Positions 1-8,589 of a DNA stretch of 64,000 bases are shown here, in pieces. A program made the position numbers and the translations under genes. Source of the stretch: Synechococcus sp. PCC 7336 (GTDB lineage Bacteria; Cyanobacteriota; Cyanobacteriia; Thermostichales; PCC-7336); assembly GCF_000332275.1 (NCBI RefSeq), contig NZ_CM001776.1, positions 1,287,268 to 1,351,267 of the forward strand. Direction: 5' to 3'. The notes beneath the pieces were generated by a model. The model was given only the letters and a program-made list of their open reading frames with translations, searched no databases and was not told the origin of the DNA. Each line of letters opens with the position of its first letter. The stretch's first letter is position 1.

Positions 1-149
1 AAAGGTATATTAAAAGCCTCCAGCACGATCTAACCTCGTTTTCTCGGTATGTTGTCAGCAGTCTTTATAGTGGCTGTAGACCCCTCACGGAGTGGTGTTT
101 GTTATGATTTTATTGCACTGAATCATACTCAACATTTGGCAATAGAACA

Positions 150-551
150 ATGAGGCACAGGCTTGGGACGGAAAATGTAGCAGAAACTATAGCCTTTGCG
201 CTCGAGAGGTTGAGTATTGTTTGCTCTATCTTAATAATTTTTCTGATGGGGTCTACTGCGATTGAATCAGCAATGAATGGACCTCAAGCCTCGCCACTGC
301 AATTATCGCCGTCGGTGCCGGAGACTAACACGATTCCCTCTTCACCTTTTACCATGCCATCAATGCCATCGTTGAATAGTGGGCCGACCTCTCCGTCCAA
401 AGCCTCCAGCAGTACAGACAATGTTGAGGATGCTGCCAAAACGCGGCAATCGTTTTCGAGATACGTTCTAGATCCTCCCGCACCATTCAATATTGACGGG
501 CGTGCCCCTACTCCTTCAACGAATGCAGACAGCAACATGGGCATCCAATAG
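150..551 (+). CDS. possible small membrane-anchored Pro/Ser-rich protein
   Basis: I do not recognise this 133-residue frame. Residues about 22-42 form one hydrophobic segment (around LSIVCSILIIFLMG) that could be a signal anchor. The rest is low-complexity, rich in Ser, Pro and Thr, as in an exported tail or spacer. There is no convincing Shine-Dalgarno sequence before the ATG, and a 130-codon frame lies antisense over much of it. It stands alone, upstream of the convergent MscS gene. It could be a real secreted protein or a chance frame. Confidence 0.3.
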   Translation: MRHRLGTENVAETIAFALERLSIVCSILIIFLMGSTAIESAMNGPQASPLQLSPSVPETNTIPSSPFTMPSMPSLNSGPTSPSKASSSTDNVEDAAKTRQSFSRYVLDPPAPFNIDGRAPTPSTNADSNMGIQ

Positions 552-629
552 TCTGTCTCGGCGGCAGAAAGAACGTAGGGCTCAGTACATAGGACACGCT
601 GATTGCCTAGTCGATTGATATCCAGGCTG

Positions 630-2471
630 TCAGGGTGTCGGGTCTTTTGCTGCCTGAAACTCCGATCTCGATTCAAAGGTTTCCTTTTTCGAATTAGGTT
701 TGGCAGAGGTCTGAACGACGTCTTCGAGTTTTCCAGGGGTGCGAATGTGCAAGTCCCTTTGGGGAAACGGAATGGTAATGCTGTGACGATTCAACTCCCG
801 TTCCAGCTCGAAATAGAGTTCGCTGGTCAGCACGAATTGTTCGGCAGGTCGTAACGACCATACCAAGAGATCGAAATTCAGAGAAGAATCCCCAAAACCT
901 CGGAACAGCACTTGCGGGGCCGGAGATTTCAGCACTTTGTCGTGATTGTTGGCCACCTCTGAGAGAATCTCTCTCACCTGTTGAGTGTCAGAACCGTAGG
1001 CGACACCCACTGGAACGTGCAGGCGGCAGCGGGGATCGCGATAGCTCCAACTAATCACGTTCGACTCCATGAAGCGGGAGTTCGGCACGATGACATTAAT
1101 GCTATCGAGGGTTCGAATAATGGTGGATCTCAGGCTGACTCGCTCGACTGTCCCTAACAACCCATCCACCTCGACAAAATCCCCCACTTGGACGGGGCGC
1201 TCGAACAGCATTACAATGCCGCTGATAAAGTTGTTGCTCAAATTTTGCAAGCCGATCCCGATCCCCAAACCCACAGCACCCGCAATCAGCGCTAGCGAAC
1301 TAAAGTCGATACCAATCAGGGGCACGACAATCAACACCCCCACCAAGGTCAGGGCATATTTGATCAAAGTGGCAATGGTTTCTCGATCGCCCACATCCAG
1401 GCCAAATCGCGTCAGGAAATGGAGCTTAAAGGTGTTGCTGAGGTTGCGGGCAAGGGTAAAAACGATCAGAGATAACACGAAAAAGGCAACCACACTGACA
1501 ATCGAGACTTGACTGTTGGGCAGGATGGGGCGGCTGAGCACACCCCATACCGTCTCGAAAGCCACCTCTAAGCGGCGATAGAACACCTTTTGGAAAGGGG
1601 CTAGAACGGGCAAGAGTTCGAGCGAAAAATGAATGGCCCCCGTGACAATGCCGAGGCGGATCGACCACTTGGCCAATTCTGCGCTTGCATCGATCCAGAG
1701 TTGCCAAATGGGGTTGAGGTGACTGCGTTCGAATGCCTTGAGGCGACGAATAGCGCGATCGCTGAGACGCATCAATCCAATCGCGACTGCCACAATGGCC
1801 GAGACATATAGCAGATTGCGAGCCAATAAGAGGGGTTGACTGGCTTGCTGTAAGACAATCCGGCGATCGCGTTCTTCGCTGATGGCGGGGGCGAGCTGCT
1901 TGGCCCATTGTTGGGCCACCACCTTCACTTGAGCCACACTCGTCTCGTCCCCCCCAATCCCTAAATGGTTGGCAGCATCTTTGCGGGTGACGGTGAAGAG
2001 GTTAATCGGTTCTCGGCTGGGGTTATTGCGATCGAAGAGATGGACCACATATTCAGTGTTGGCGACCAAATCCACATCTAGACGCGGATCGGGAATGCGC
2101 CCGCTCTCGTCCGGTTCGAGAAAATCTTCAATTTTAGACAGCACCAGATCGGCTCGATCGCGGGCGCTCAGCGAACCGAATCTCTGCAACTGAAAGAGCT
2201 GCTGCCCCCCCAAGATCAGCCATCCTTCTCGATCGTCGCGCTCCTCGACAATGGGCTTCGTCTCTCGCTCGGTCTGACCGTCAGACTCGCTCGAGTCCGG
2301 CACATCGACAGCAGGCTGAGCCCGGAGGGTCCTCACGGGCAAATTCCCATGCCCGAGGGGCAGAAAAAATGACCACAGCGCCAATCCGATCGCGAACGCG
2401 ATCGTCAGCCATCGACCGATTGCCCGTCTATCGATTGCCCGCCTACCAATTGCCCGCCTACCAATTGCCAT
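630..2471 (-). CDS. MscS-family mechanosensitive ion channel
   Basis: Small-conductance mechanosensitive channel protein of the inner membrane, expected to release solutes on hypo-osmotic shock. The 613 residues start with a hydrophobic segment (about 20-37), followed by a hydrophilic, probably periplasmic, domain to about residue 205. Several membrane helices follow, then the MscS core. The pore helix is recognisable from GLGIGIGLQNLSNNFISG, followed by the beta-domain with FERPVQVGDFVEVDGLLGTV and the motif VIVPNSRF. The C-terminal alpha/beta domain is complete. The extreme N-terminus is made of near-identical five-residue repeats encoded by 15-bp tandem repeats, so the true start may lie a little downstream. 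It is much longer than E. coli MscS (286 residues), as is common for cyanobacterial members. Confidence 0.9.
   Translation of the reverse strand: MAIGRRAIGRRAIDRRAIGRWLTIAFAIGLALWSFFLPLGHGNLPVRTLRAQPAVDVPDSSESDGQTERETKPIVEERDDREGWLILGGQQLFQLQRFGSLSARDRADLVLSKIEDFLEPDESGRIPDPRLDVDLVANTEYVVHLFDRNNPSREPINLFTVTRKDAANHLGIGGDETSVAQVKVVAQQWAKQLAPAISEERDRRIVLQQASQPLLLARNLLYVSAIVAVAIGLMRLSDRAIRRLKAFERSHLNPIWQLWIDASAELAKWSIRLGIVTGAIHFSLELLPVLAPFQKVFYRRLEVAFETVWGVLSRPILPNSQVSIVSVVAFFVLSLIVFTLARNLSNTFKLHFLTRFGLDVGDRETIATLIKYALTLVGVLIVVPLIGIDFSSLALIAGAVGLGIGIGLQNLSNNFISGIVMLFERPVQVGDFVEVDGLLGTVERVSLRSTIIRTLDSINVIVPNSRFMESNVISWSYRDPRCRLHVPVGVAYGSDTQQVREILSEVANNHDKVLKSPAPQVLFRGFGDSSLNFDLLVWSLRPAEQFVLTSELYFELERELNRHSITIPFPQRDLHIRTPGKLEDVVQTSAKPNSKKETFESRSEFQAAKDPTP
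2412..2470 (-). repeat. 15-bp in-frame tandem repeats at the MscS N-terminus
   Basis: About four copies of a 15-bp unit (reading ATTGGTAGGCGGGCA on the minus strand, with variants) encode AIGRR, AIGRR, AIDRR and AIGRW just after the start codon. The array can gain or lose units without breaking the frame. Confidence 0.8.
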
Positions 2472-2522
2472 AACCTACCGCGACAGTGCTCCCCCTCTAA
2501 CTCGATCTCGAAATCCCTCACA

Positions 2523-2930
2523 TCAATCTAGTCCAGACTGCTCGGATTCTGCCTGCTGTCGGGCAAACGCGCCCAAGCGATTGAGGGTGACTGACAGCCC
2601 CAACCGCAACGGTAACAAAGATACTCCCTCCACATGCAGCTGCACCCATCCATTTCCCCAGCGCCACTCGTTCCAGCCATCAATTGCCCCCCACAGGGTC
2701 AGCACCATTCGATCGCCTTCGAGAGCTTCCACCTGATGGCCGATGTGCAATGGCCCCAGATGGGAATCAAACTGGCTGCCCAACTCCAGTTGTAGGGGCA
2801 GGCGATCGTCTAACCGCTGCGGCCAGACCCATTGGCGCAGCAATGCTGCCTCAGTCACACATCGTGCCAGGACGGGCGCGGGAGCCTTTACGGCCACCCG
2901 TACCGTCGCAGTTTGCAATTTGCCAAACAT
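2523..2930 (-). CDS. SRPBCC/START-like conserved protein
   Basis: A protein of about 135 residues that looks like a small ligand-binding SRPBCC (helix-grip) domain: an N-terminal beta strand (TATVRVAVKAPAPVLARCV), a W-containing segment (ALLRQWVWP) typical of activator/cyclase-like SRPBCC proteins, then alternating strands with GWNEWRWGNGWVQLHVEGV and a C-terminal amphipathic helix. The start was set at MFGKLQ because the upstream nine codons look like non-coding extension; the ATG at 2957 is the alternative. Function unknown. It lies just upstream of the MscS gene on the same strand, about 50 bp away, and its 5' side faces the DnaA-box region. Confidence 0.6.
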   Translation of the reverse strand: MFGKLQTATVRVAVKAPAPVLARCVTEAALLRQWVWPQRLDDRLPLQLELGSQFDSHLGPLHIGHQVEALEGDRMVLTLWGAIDGWNEWRWGNGWVQLHVEGVSLLPLRLGLSVTLNRLGAFARQQAESEQSGLD

Positions 2931-3055
2931 CCCCAACCCCCGCTCGCAGCGCCCCATCTATTCTGGCAGGGCGATCGCCTCCCTCCAACCCCCAGTCAAA
3001 AGTTGTAAAAGATACTGAGCCCTTGAGGACAGTACTGAAATTTTGCCATTCCAAA

Positions 3056-3204
3056 CAAATTTTTTTTGCGCAACATTCCACAGGATTTCCCCAGAGTTTC
3101 CCCCAAGAGACCCCCAGTTTTTCAAAAGTTTTCCACAGGTTTCCACACCTTTTTCCACAGGTGCCGAACGAGTTTTCGAGAGTTACGGGGCAATCTGGGG
3201 AAAA
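3056..3204. other. cluster of DnaA-box-like repeats, candidate oriC or DnaA-binding locus
   Basis: Two perfect copies of the cyanobacterial DnaA box TTTTCCACA lie at 3129-3137 and 3151-3159. Near copies are GTTTCCACA (3139-3147), CATTCCACA (3074-3082), ATTTCCCCA (3085-3093) and GTTTCCCCC (3096-3104), with an inverted TGGGGAAAA at 3196-3204. Successive TTCC cores sit 10-12 bp apart, roughly one helical turn. An A/T tract (about 3055-3067) precedes them. Genes on both sides are transcribed away from the cluster. I infer a DnaA-binding region. Whether it is the origin cannot be decided here, because dnaA and dnaN are not in the window. Confidence 0.55.
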
Positions 3205-3517
3205 CTCCCTCCCTAGTTCCCCCTATCCCCCACAGTGTTTCAAGATGTAAAGAGAAGCATGCATATCAGTCGATTGAATCATTGAAATTTTGGCAATTGG
3301 TTGCCTTCTCCGTGCGTGAATTGGATTGACAGACTCGCTATGGTTGGGGAAAGATTGAGTTCCATCGCCTCAAAGGTTTTTGTCACTCCAGCGAAATAGC
3401 TGTCGGGAGCCCCTGTGGAAATCTCGATACTGTTCGAGATGCGTTGTTGCGCTTGGCGAGAAACCGATGGGCTCTGACTGAGCTTGAAAAGTAGTACCAC
3501 TGTTTTGGGAGGTTGCC

Positions 3518-3718
3518 ATGAGCACGACGGTCAGTATCCTGACGGAAATTCCTGAAGAACTCAACGATACTTTGCAGGCATATTTGACCACTCACCCCGA
3601 TTGGGACCAAGATCGAGTGTTTACAGCGGCACTATCCCTCTTCCTGCTGCAAAATTGCGGTAGTAGCGATCGTCGGGCCGCCCGCGTCTATCTCAATAGT
3701 CTGTTCCACCGGTCCTAA
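3518..3718 (+). CDS. DUF2811-like small cyanobacterial protein
   Basis: A 66-residue protein resembling the DUF2811 family, which as far as I recall is confined to cyanobacteria and has no known function. It begins MSTTVSILTEIPEELNDTLQ, followed by HPDWDQDRVFTAALSLFLLQ and a basic tail with RRAARVYLNSLF. The fold looks like a short helical, ribbon-helix-helix-like protein. A GGGAGG ribosome binding site lies just ahead of the ATG. It is followed after 14 bp by the TldE/PmbA-like gene, so the two may be co-transcribed. Confidence 0.75.
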   Translation: MSTTVSILTEIPEELNDTLQAYLTTHPDWDQDRVFTAALSLFLLQNCGSSDRRAARVYLNSLFHRS

Positions 3719-3732
3719 TATCGCCACGCCAC

Positions 3733-5082
3733 ATGGGGTCAGCTTTCTCCACCCTCAATCCCGAGCAATTGCTCGATTTGGCCCTGCAGGCTGGGGCAAG
3801 CGATGCAGAGGTGTATGCATCGCAGTCGCGATCGCAGCCGGTCATTTTTGAAGCGAATCGTCTCAGGCAGGTGGAAAGTGTCGAGTCGGCAGGGGTAGCT
3901 CTGCGGGTTTGGTCTCGGGGACGCTGCGGGTTGGCGGTGGCTTGCGGACCTGTCGATGCGCGCCAGTTAGTGGATAAGGCGCTGGCCGCGAGTCAGTTTG
4001 GCCGACTGGAGGAACCCCTGTTGCCCGCTCGCGCTCCTGCGAGTTGGACCGTACCCCCTCTGGATATTGCAGTGGAGCAGTTAGTGGAATGGGGTCGTCA
4101 GGGAATCGCACAATTGCGCGATCGCCATCCCGATCTGATTTGCAATAGCGAATGGAGTCTCGATCGCGATGCTTCGAGAACGATCGATTCTCGCGGTTTA
4201 GATTACTCGTTTGTCGATTGGAGCTTGGAGGGGTATCTCGGGGCAGAGTGGATTCGAGGGGACGATTTTTTAGGGGTGGAAGCGGGGCAAACCGATGCCC
4301 CCCGTCCCGGTCAGCCCTCTCGAACGATGCAGCTCGATCGCTGGGTGGAAGCCATTGCTCGGCAATTGCGTTGGGCAGAGGAGACAGTGGCGATCGCACC
4401 GGGTCGCTATCCGGTCATCTTTCTACCCTCCGCCATCGATACCCTCGTGGATACAGCGATCGCCGCCCTCAACGGACGGCAAGTGTATCGGCGAGCCTCT
4501 CCTTGGTGTGACAAGTTGGGCGATCGCGTGACCTCGCCCCTGCTGTCCCTCTCCCAACAGCCGCTGCTGGGACCCTATGGCGTTCCGTTCGACGATGAAG
4601 GGACGCCGACCCGAGCGCTGGACTGGATTGTAGAGGGACAGTTGCGCCATTGGTTTTGCGATCGCCGTCATGTCCAACTATTGGGCTGCGACCCTACAGG
4701 AAACGGTTTTCGCGGCGGGCTCAATCACTATCCCGCACCGGGGCTGTACAACGCGATTTTACCGGCACCCCAGCTCTCGTTTGCAGATCTGCTGGCAAAG
4801 CTGGATCGGGGGATTGTGGTGGAACGGGGGATGGGCAATGGCGGCGATCTGTCCGGGGATTTTTCAATCGCTGTAGAACTGGGCTATTGGGTGGAGAGGG
4901 GCAGCATTGTCGGTCGAATTAAGGACACAATGGTGGCGGGGAATGCTTACTCGACCTTGCAACAGGCGATCGCGTTGGGAGCTGCGCCCGATGGCATTGA
5001 GCCCTGCGGGCGAGAATGGGCGGGGGCTTATTTAGCACCGGCTTTCTTAGTCGAAGCACTCTCGGCGATCGCCCCTGTTTGA
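3733..5082 (+). CDS. TldD/PmbA-family metalloprotease subunit (TldE/PmbA-like)
   Basis: A 449-residue member of the TldD/PmbA family, which forms a TldD-TldE heterodimeric peptidase acting on unfolded peptides. The N-terminal domain (LLDLALQAGASDAEVYAS...VESAGVALRVW) and the C-terminal domain with conserved GNGFRGG, MGNGGDLSGDFS and GRIKDTMVAGNAYSTLQ are intact. I see no HExxxH zinc motif, so this should be the non-catalytic TldE/PmbA partner. A TldD partner is not in the window. No clear Shine-Dalgarno sequence precedes the ATG, which may fit translation coupled to the DUF2811 gene ahead of it. Confidence 0.85.
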   Translation: MGSAFSTLNPEQLLDLALQAGASDAEVYASQSRSQPVIFEANRLRQVESVESAGVALRVWSRGRCGLAVACGPVDARQLVDKALAASQFGRLEEPLLPARAPASWTVPPLDIAVEQLVEWGRQGIAQLRDRHPDLICNSEWSLDRDASRTIDSRGLDYSFVDWSLEGYLGAEWIRGDDFLGVEAGQTDAPRPGQPSRTMQLDRWVEAIARQLRWAEETVAIAPGRYPVIFLPSAIDTLVDTAIAALNGRQVYRRASPWCDKLGDRVTSPLLSLSQQPLLGPYGVPFDDEGTPTRALDWIVEGQLRHWFCDRRHVQLLGCDPTGNGFRGGLNHYPAPGLYNAILPAPQLSFADLLAKLDRGIVVERGMGNGGDLSGDFSIAVELGYWVERGSIVGRIKDTMVAGNAYSTLQQAIALGAAPDGIEPCGREWAGAYLAPAFLVEALSAIAPV

Positions 5083-5172
5083 TTCCCAGCCCTCCAGAGC
5101 GATCTGTCCCAAGCCTCAACCTCTGAAGCATGCTGCCCCCCATCAGGACCCGAGTCACCGCGAGGAGTTCCC

Positions 5173-5979
5173 ATGCGCTTATCACTGGCTCCGATCGCTG
5201 CTGCAGGGATTGCCCTCAGTGTGGCGATCGAGCTCGCCCTCCCGACGACCGTCCGCGCTTTGCCAGATTTGGGCGGTGTCGAACTCTCGATTGCGTCAGA
5301 GACCACCTATTCTCCCTTTGAGTTTGCGAACGCGCAGGGGGAGATTGTGGGATTTGATGTGGATTTGCTGGAGGCAATTTGCGATCGCCTCAATTGCACT
5401 GCCACTTTTGTCTCGGCAGAGTTTGAGGGCATCTTTAGTGCGCTGGCAGCGGGCCAATACGACGCGATCGCCTCAGCCACGACCATCACGCGAGAACGCA
5501 GTAGAGTGGTGGATTTCACTCGGCCCTATTTGAACGCAGGCCAGATTGTGACGGTGCGGGTGGAAAGCGATATCGTCGGCCCTGCCGATCTGACAGGCAA
5601 AGCGGTGGGGGTGCAGTTGGGCACTGTGGGGGATATGGAAGCGGGTATTTATACAGACGAGATTGACGTGCGCCGCTATTCGAGCATCGAGCAGGCACTG
5701 GCGGCATTGGCCCGAGGGGATGTAGAGGCGGTCATTGCCGATGCTCCGACGGCTGGGTATATTGTGGCTCGACAGTTTGCCGATCGCTTAAAACTCGTGG
5801 GAAAGCTGTTTACTGTAGAGTATTACGGCATTGCTCTGCGCAAGGAAACTCCCGAGATGACCGAGGCAATGAGTGCGGCGATCGCCCAGTTGGCTGCTGA
5901 CGGCACGCTGGCCCAAATTGCCAAAGCTTGGGGCATTCCTGCGATTGCTGTAATGGATCTACCCGAGAGCGGCCTCTAA
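5173..5979 (+). CDS. amino-acid ABC transporter substrate-binding protein (SBP family 3)
   Basis: Periplasmic binding protein of 268 residues. Residues 1-29 form a Sec signal peptide (hydrophobic core LAPIAAAGIALSVAIELAL). The mature part has the family-3 signature ETTYSPFEFANAQGEIVGFD, then CDRLNCTATFV, FEGIFSALAAGQYDAI and TITRERSRVVDFTRPY. These are typical of polar or basic amino-acid receptors. A GAGGAG ribosome binding site stands 7 bp before the ATG. No permease or ATPase lies next to it, so it is either an orphan receptor or works with a transporter encoded elsewhere. Confidence 0.88.
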   Translation: MRLSLAPIAAAGIALSVAIELALPTTVRALPDLGGVELSIASETTYSPFEFANAQGEIVGFDVDLLEAICDRLNCTATFVSAEFEGIFSALAAGQYDAIASATTITRERSRVVDFTRPYLNAGQIVTVRVESDIVGPADLTGKAVGVQLGTVGDMEAGIYTDEIDVRRYSSIEQALAALARGDVEAVIADAPTAGYIVARQFADRLKLVGKLFTVEYYGIALRKETPEMTEAMSAAIAQLAADGTLAQIAKAWGIPAIAVMDLPESGL

Positions 5980-6010
5980 GTTCTGCTAAATGCTGAATTG
6001 GAAGGGGGAA

Positions 6011-6850
6011 TCAACTGTGAAACGGAATCGCCAACAGCGGCAAAACCGTCACCCACAACCAAGACCAATTCATCCGAACGACAAGCGCCGCAGTCGAGTC
6101 CCCAGCCAAGAGTGCCTCAATCCGCTCCTGCAGCCGCTCCGTTCCCCCAGCAGTCCCAAACGCAGCCACGACTCCTTCAAACTGCAACGGCGCACTCGCC
6201 ACCTGAAAGAGTGCCTCGGCCAACATTAATCGATCGCACTCTGCCACCGCCCGCGCATCTGCCCGCAGTTCCCGCAGGGTAATCAGCTCCTGCCAGAGGC
6301 GATCGCTCTCGGGCAGCCAACTGGTTAACTGTCTCAAACAGCCCAAGCCAAAGAACCAAAAGGTATCGCGATAGTACAAGTGAGCGCGTTCGTGAACGAG
6401 CACGGCATCGAGGTGCTCTGGCGATAGTTCCTCCATCAACCCCCGACTCACCGCCAACTCCGGCTGCCAAAATCCCACCTGAGCTGCAAAGGGTAAATCG
6501 ATCGGTACGATGCGCCCTGACTGCTGCCCCACTCGACACAGCGGATAGGACTGCACCTGCCGCAGCGTTCGCCAACCTCGCCATACCTGCCCCGCCACAA
6601 TAGCGGCGATCGCCAGCAGCAGCAGCAGAGATAGATCGTGACTCAACCAACCCAGCCAATGACCGCTCATGCGACCGCGCGGTCCCATCACCACAATCGC
6701 CACACAGGTGGCAATCAGTAACAGCGGCGGCAGTGCAAATCGCCAGATCGCCCGCTGCCAGCGATCGCTCCACCCCTGCGAGCTCGATGTCGGCAATAGC
6801 CGGATGGCGATCGCGATCGTGAGTGCGGCAATTAAGAGCAGAAAATGCAC
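6011..6850 (-). CDS. M56-family (BlaR1-like) membrane metallopeptidase
   Basis: A 279-residue integral membrane peptidase of the BlaR1/MecR1 M56 family. The zinc motif HExxH is visible as HERAH within VLVHERAHLYYRDTFW, and the downstream LRELRADARAVAECDR supplies the third-ligand glutamate region. N-terminal helices at about 1-20, 37-57 and 75-95 span the membrane. No penicillin-binding sensor domain is attached, unlike true BlaR1. The GTG start overlaps the stop of the BlaI-type gene (TAGTG) and has GGAGG upstream, so the two are translationally coupled. Most likely it cleaves the paired repressor after a membrane signal; the signal is unknown. Confidence 0.85.
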   Translation of the reverse strand: MHFLLLIAALTIAIAIRLLPTSSSQGWSDRWQRAIWRFALPPLLLIATCVAIVVMGPRGRMSGHWLGWLSHDLSLLLLLAIAAIVAGQVWRGWRTLRQVQSYPLCRVGQQSGRIVPIDLPFAAQVGFWQPELAVSRGLMEELSPEHLDAVLVHERAHLYYRDTFWFFGLGCLRQLTSWLPESDRLWQELITLRELRADARAVAECDRLMLAEALFQVASAPLQFEGVVAAFGTAGGTERLQERIEALLAGDSTAALVVRMNWSWLWVTVLPLLAIPFHS

Positions 6851-7269
6851 TAGCTTTCCTCCCGCTCCCGCCGAGCCGCCTGCAGTCGCTGGGCAATGGC
6901 CGTCATTTTGTCCACACTGGCGCGATCGAGGCTATCGGCAAACGCCGCCACCACATCGGGATTGCCAATCGAGAGGAATTCCTGCAATTTGGCATGGGCT
7001 TCAATGCTTTGGGCTTCTTGCCGGGTGAGGCGCGGCTGCCATCGAAACACCCGCTCGGACTTATTGCAGTTAAGCCAACCTTTCTGGGTGAGGCGATTGA
7101 GGATAGTGGTTACAGAGGTGTAGGCCAACTCGCGATCGGGATCGGACAAAATCTGCTGGTGGACGTCGCGAACGGTGGCCGACTCTAAATCCCACACAAT
7201 CGATAAAATCTCTCTTTCCAATGGACCCAAGGACAGTTGTTTGGGTTGGCGATCGGGCAGGGGAGCCAT
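6850..7269 (-). CDS. BlaI/MecI/CopY-family transcriptional repressor
   Basis: A winged-helix repressor of about 139 residues with the family hallmarks LGPLEREILSIVWDLESATV, the recognition region LAYTSVTTILNRLTQKGWL and a C-terminal dimerisation/cleavage segment. I set the start at MAPLPDRQ because AAGGA lies about 7 bp upstream. The ATG at 7302 has no visible ribosome binding site but keeps the frame. It forms a two-gene operon with the M56 peptidase. The target genes are not evident nearby; self-regulation is usual for such pairs. Confidence 0.88.
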   Translation of the reverse strand: MAPLPDRQPKQLSLGPLEREILSIVWDLESATVRDVHQQILSDPDRELAYTSVTTILNRLTQKGWLNCNKSERVFRWQPRLTRQEAQSIEAHAKLQEFLSIGNPDVVAAFADSLDRASVDKMTAIAQRLQAARREREES

Positions 7270-7484
7270 TGGCGAGTCCTTATCGTGCTGTGCAATCATC
7301 ATAGGCTAGTGGAGGAAAGGCAGCGATCGATGTGACTGAGTCAAAGGTTCAACTTTTGAGGGGGAGCCTCCGCCAGGTTGTCTGGGTATGATTCCAAAAT
7401 CCGCGATCGCCATCGGTCGACCGAGTGGAATAGCTAGGTCGAGCGGGATAGAATGTAAACTCGCACTGCTTTACTTTTCTTAAT

Positions 7485-8330
7485 ATGCCTGCATCTGGAA
7501 GAACGGCTGCTGACGGGGGATGGTCTTTAGAAGCTCGCGACCCCGAGACGATTCAAACCTGGTTGCCGGTGTGGGAGTGGCTGTATCGCTACTATTTCCG
7601 GGTACAAACAGATGGCTGGGAGCAGATTCCTTCAGACGAAACGGTTCTGTTTGTGGGGTCTCACAATGGCGGCATTGCCAGCCCCGATTTGCCCATGTTT
7701 ATGGTGGATTGGTTTCGGCGGTTTGGCTTAGAAATACCTATTTACGGCTTGATGCATCCGAAAGTGTGGCAGGTGTCGCCGCAAATGGGAGCTTTAGCCT
7801 CGCGCTTGGGGGCAGTGCAAGCGCACCCGAAGATGGCGGTGGCTGCATTGCAGCAGCAAGCTAGTGTCTTGGTGTATCCGGGGGGGGCGCGGGATGTGTT
7901 TCGCCCCCACCGCCTGCGCGATCGCATTCACTTGGCGGAGCATACCGGCTTTATCAAGTTGGCTTTGCGGCAGGAGGTGCCCATCGTGCCGATTGTTTCT
8001 TGGGGTGCCCACGACACTCTAGTCATATTGGACGATTGCTACGAGCAAGCTAAGTTTTTAAACGAGCGAGGTCTGATGCCCTGGCTGTTTGGCATCGATC
8101 CAGAAGTATTTCCGGTTTATTTGGGCCTGCCTTGGGGGTTTGCGTTTGGGCCGCTGCCCAATCTCCCCTTGCCCGTTCAGATTCACACTCGGGTTTGCCA
8201 GCCGATCGCGTTTCCGCGCTATGGGCTGCAGGCTGCTCGCGATCGCGATTATGTCGCTGAGTGTTATGCGATCGTCGTGCGGCACATGCAACTGGCTTTG
8301 GATAGTTTGGTGTCGCAGTACAGCGCTTGA
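7485..8330 (+). CDS. lysophospholipid/glycerol acyltransferase family protein
   Basis: A 281-residue acyltransferase related to the PlsC/DAGAT superfamily. The catalytic H-x4-D block appears in modified form as SHNGGIASPD. The downstream YPGGARDVF box matches the FPGGARE box of the cyanobacterial DAGAT-like subgroup, and FIKLALRQEVPIVPIVSWGAHD follows. It probably acylates a lysophospholipid or another hydroxyl acceptor at the membrane. It stands as a single gene. The true substrate cannot be read from sequence. Confidence 0.8.
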   Translation: MPASGRTAADGGWSLEARDPETIQTWLPVWEWLYRYYFRVQTDGWEQIPSDETVLFVGSHNGGIASPDLPMFMVDWFRRFGLEIPIYGLMHPKVWQVSPQMGALASRLGAVQAHPKMAVAALQQQASVLVYPGGARDVFRPHRLRDRIHLAEHTGFIKLALRQEVPIVPIVSWGAHDTLVILDDCYEQAKFLNERGLMPWLFGIDPEVFPVYLGLPWGFAFGPLPNLPLPVQIHTRVCQPIAFPRYGLQAARDRDYVAECYAIVVRHMQLALDSLVSQYSA

Positions 8331-8589
8331 GAAAGGCTTTGACCCTGAAATAGAGTGTTAGCAACTTTATTGCATAGAGGCGAGAAGGGGCGAGCCCTTC
8401 TGGGTGGGGCTTTCAGTCTCTTTGGACTTACAACCGAGATCGTCGGCCTGTTGGAGTCGAAAAAGATCGATTCCACCTTTCAAACGAAAAAATGCTTGCA
8501 CCAAAATCTTAATGTCAGCTCTTAATATCTATACGACAACTAAATTTAACTTGGGCTAAGCTACTCTATGTAAGTTTCAGCATCTCTTT

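Noticed and set aside
15-149. Possible 3' end of a gene at the left edge
   Set aside because: Stops occur in all frames and no protein pattern is visible; it looks intergenic.
2684-3250. Plus-strand 188-codon open frame across the DnaA-box region
   Set aside because: It is antisense to the SRPBCC-like gene, Pro/Ser/Arg-rich with no domain, and runs through the repeated TTCCACA boxes.
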